A stretch of 6,543 nt of DNA from the NCBI GenBank assembly GCA_964387775.1, contig CAYLZO010000267.1, positions 1-6,543 of the forward strand. The letters are read 5' to 3'. Below, in pieces: positions 5,647 to 6,543 of this stretch (position 1 is the stretch's first letter; every line of letters begins with the position of its first letter). The translations under genes and the position numbers were made by a program. This DNA comes from CAYLZO01 sp964387775. Its GTDB lineage: Bacteria > Chloroflexota > Anaerolineae > JAAYZQ01. A model generated the notes under the pieces. It did not search any database. It worked only from the letters and a program-made list of their open reading frames with translations, and was not told the origin of the DNA.

Positions 5647-5730
5647 AGCTGCGCCGCCGGTGGATTTTCGTCCTTGGTGGTGTGCCAAAGAACATGTTAA
5701 CTTCTGCCTGGCCCACCTGTGCAATTCGCG

Positions 5731-6108
5731 CTATCCACTCCGCAATTTGAGCCTTTCCTGAACAAAGGTCAGGAACTCGCGCAATGCCTGTTCCACGTCC
5801 TCGCTGAGGTGGCTCTCAACCACGCGATCTTCGCTGCCGTCGTGGAAGTGGCGCGGGAACGTAGCGACAATCCGCCAACGCCTATGAGGAGCATTGTCGT
5901 GGCGATAGATGGTACCGTCAATGGCCCGACGCTCCCAGTGATAACTGTACCGGCCGCGCAGTTTCAATGAAAACCAGACGTCCACAAAACTACCGTCACC
6001 GAGGATAATCCGGAGCTGGTTGATGTCGGGCACCAAGGCTTCCACCACAATGGTGGCAAATTCCACCTCCGCAATCTCGCGCAGCCGCTGGACGTCTATC
6101 GGCATCAT
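5731..6108 (-). CDS. tumE: TumE-family toxin (DUF6516), second copy
   Basis: This 125-residue protein has the family core: an early strand LRIILGDGSFVDVW (32-45), RGRYSYHWE (51-59), YRHDNAPHRRW (68-78) and ATFPRHFHDG (82-91). A longer tail, ESHLSEDVEQALREFLTFV (98-116), follows. Compared with the first TumE here, DNAPHH...FPHHKH has become DNAPHRR...FPRHFH. The two therefore belong to different subgroups and are unlikely to be a recent duplication. It is predicted to be the toxin of a type II TA pair; its mechanism is not evident from sequence. The first ATG (6106-6108) overlaps the antitoxin's stop codon as ATGA, a hallmark of translational coupling. A second ATG follows directly (6103-6105) and could also be used. 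No good ribosome binding site of its own was seen. Confidence 0.85.
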   Translation of the reverse strand: MMPIDVQRLREIAEVEFATIVVEALVPDINQLRIILGDGSFVDVWFSLKLRGRYSYHWERRAIDGTIYRHDNAPHRRWRIVATFPRHFHDGSEDRVVESHLSEDVEQALREFLTFVQERLKLRSG

Positions 6109-6407
6109 GGCAGCGACTCGAGGAGCTTCAGGAGCCGGTCCCGTTTGTATTCCAGGTGGTCCAGACGTTGCAGGTCTCGCCAGGTGTCCGCCTCCTCTAG
6201 CGAGCCATCCCGATACCGCGCTTCCATGGCCTCGACACCGGATACCCCATAGCGACCGATGATGTCAAAAATCTCGACCTTGATCTCCAAGAGCTGTCGC
6301 TCCAGGAACAGGCGCAGGCCTTGTTTCATCAGCGTCTCCTCAGAGAGATGCACCTCCTCGGCCACCGCTTCGAACACTGATTTGACCAGTTCTGCCGTCG
6401 CGCTCAT
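6105..6407 (-). CDS. Probable antitoxin partner of TumE, second operon
   Basis: A 100-residue, charged, helix-rich protein encoded directly upstream of and overlapping the second TumE by 4 nt. It shows a helix around 24-50 (LMKQGLRLFLERQLLEIKVE), then RYG (52-54), then an acidic linker. The Trp-containing helix WRDLQRLDHLEYKRDRLLKL (76-95) completes it. The order helix, (R/K)YG, acidic linker, W-helix is shared with the antitoxin-like protein at 4349-4699, though identity is low. I chose ATG at 6407 because GAGGGAGAG (6412-6420) ends 4 nt before it; a frame-compatible TTG at 6482 lacks such support and would lie in the promoter region. By analogy it should neutralise its TumE partner by binding. 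Confidence 0.75.
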   Translation of the reverse strand: MSATAELVKSVFEAVAEEVHLSEETLMKQGLRLFLERQLLEIKVEIFDIIGRYGVSGVEAMEARYRDGSLEEADTWRDLQRLDHLEYKRDRLLKLLESLP

Positions 6408-6450
6408 CAAACTCTCCCTCTGGTTATCTGACCACAATTCCACCCTCTTC

Positions 6451-6479
6451 AGTGTACCACAATCTTTGTCCCAGAGCAA
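6451..6479 (-). promoter_or_regulatory. Candidate promoter of the second TA operon
   Basis: On the minus strand TACACT (6451-6456, 4/6 to TATAAT) is preceded by an extended -10 TG (TGG-TACACT). TTGCTC (6474-6479) lies 17 nt upstream but matches only 3/6 of the -35 consensus. It is weaker than the promoter of the first TA operon. Confidence 0.4.
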
Positions 6480-6487
6480 CAAACCAG

Positions 6488-6502
6488 AAACCCTGAAGGT
6501 CT
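6488..6502. repeat. Short interspersed element AAACCYTRAAGGTCT, copy 2
   Basis: AAACCCTGAAGGTCT, 13/15 identical to 3657-3671. Flanking CCAGA (6485-6489) and TCTGG (6500-6504) make this copy a small imperfect hairpin, upstream of the second antitoxin gene. Confidence 0.45.
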
Positions 6503-6543
6503 GGCCTCCTTTTGAGAATCGGTGGAGGACATAGGGCCAGGAG

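Noticed and set aside
5332..5724. Minus-strand frame of 130 codons covering the second protein tail and the C/G-rich repeat
   Set aside because: Most of it translates repeat sequence, and the real tail at 5346-5429 is in a different frame.
6408..6482. N-terminal extension of the second antitoxin from a TTG at 6482
   Set aside because: It would run through the candidate promoter; ATG at 6407 has a strong ribosome binding site and a sensible N-terminus.

Overview
The window looks like a high-GC environmental bacterium, most likely a Chloroflexota (Anaerolineae/Caldilinea-like) genome. That placement is inference. It rests on the strong G/C third-position bias of the first gene, a Uma2-family endonuclease of a type common in that phylum, two TumE-type toxin-antitoxin pairs, and several short palindromic repeats between genes of a style I associate with those genomes. 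All convincing genes are on the minus strand.

Layout by coordinate: (1) 1-2207 holds most of a SWIM zinc-finger SNF2/SWI2 ATPase, reading leftward and cut by the window edge. It has a good sigma70-type promoter, and a 44-bp near-perfect palindrome lies between its -10 box and its ribosome binding site. (2) 2290-2690 has no intact gene. It contains what looks like the membrane-spanning tail of a transporter on the plus strand, and a short stretch open on both strands. (3) 2691-3431 is a Uma2-family PD-(D/E)XK protein with its own TTGACA-like/TATACT promoter. (4) 3515-4008 is gene-free and holds short direct and inverted repeats. (5) 4009-4699 is a two-gene toxin-antitoxin operon (upstream antitoxin-like gene, downstream TumE) behind a near-consensus promoter, TTGACA-N17-TATCAT. 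(6) 4845-5650 is a decayed, repeat-rich stretch. It has a frameshifted remnant that resembles the C-terminal part of a nucleotidyltransferase-family protein, and a second copy of only its last ~27 residues. Several different palindromic repeats lie in and around both. (7) 5731-6407 is a second, divergent TumE operon with an ATGA stop/start overlap.

The genes do not form one pathway. The SNF2 protein is a chromosomal-type DNA translocase. The rest reads as an accessory patch: one putative nuclease and two related but diverged TA modules, each with its own promoter, separated by gene debris and repeats. Base composition changes with it: sampled 60-base lines are 47/60 G+C in the SNF2 gene (1741-1800) but 29/60 in the first antitoxin gene (4501-4560), which fits acquisition of the TA genes from elsewhere. 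The most notable points are the two TumE operons within 2.4 kb, the palindrome over the SNF2 promoter, and the pair of protein tails each preceded by a different palindromic repeat.
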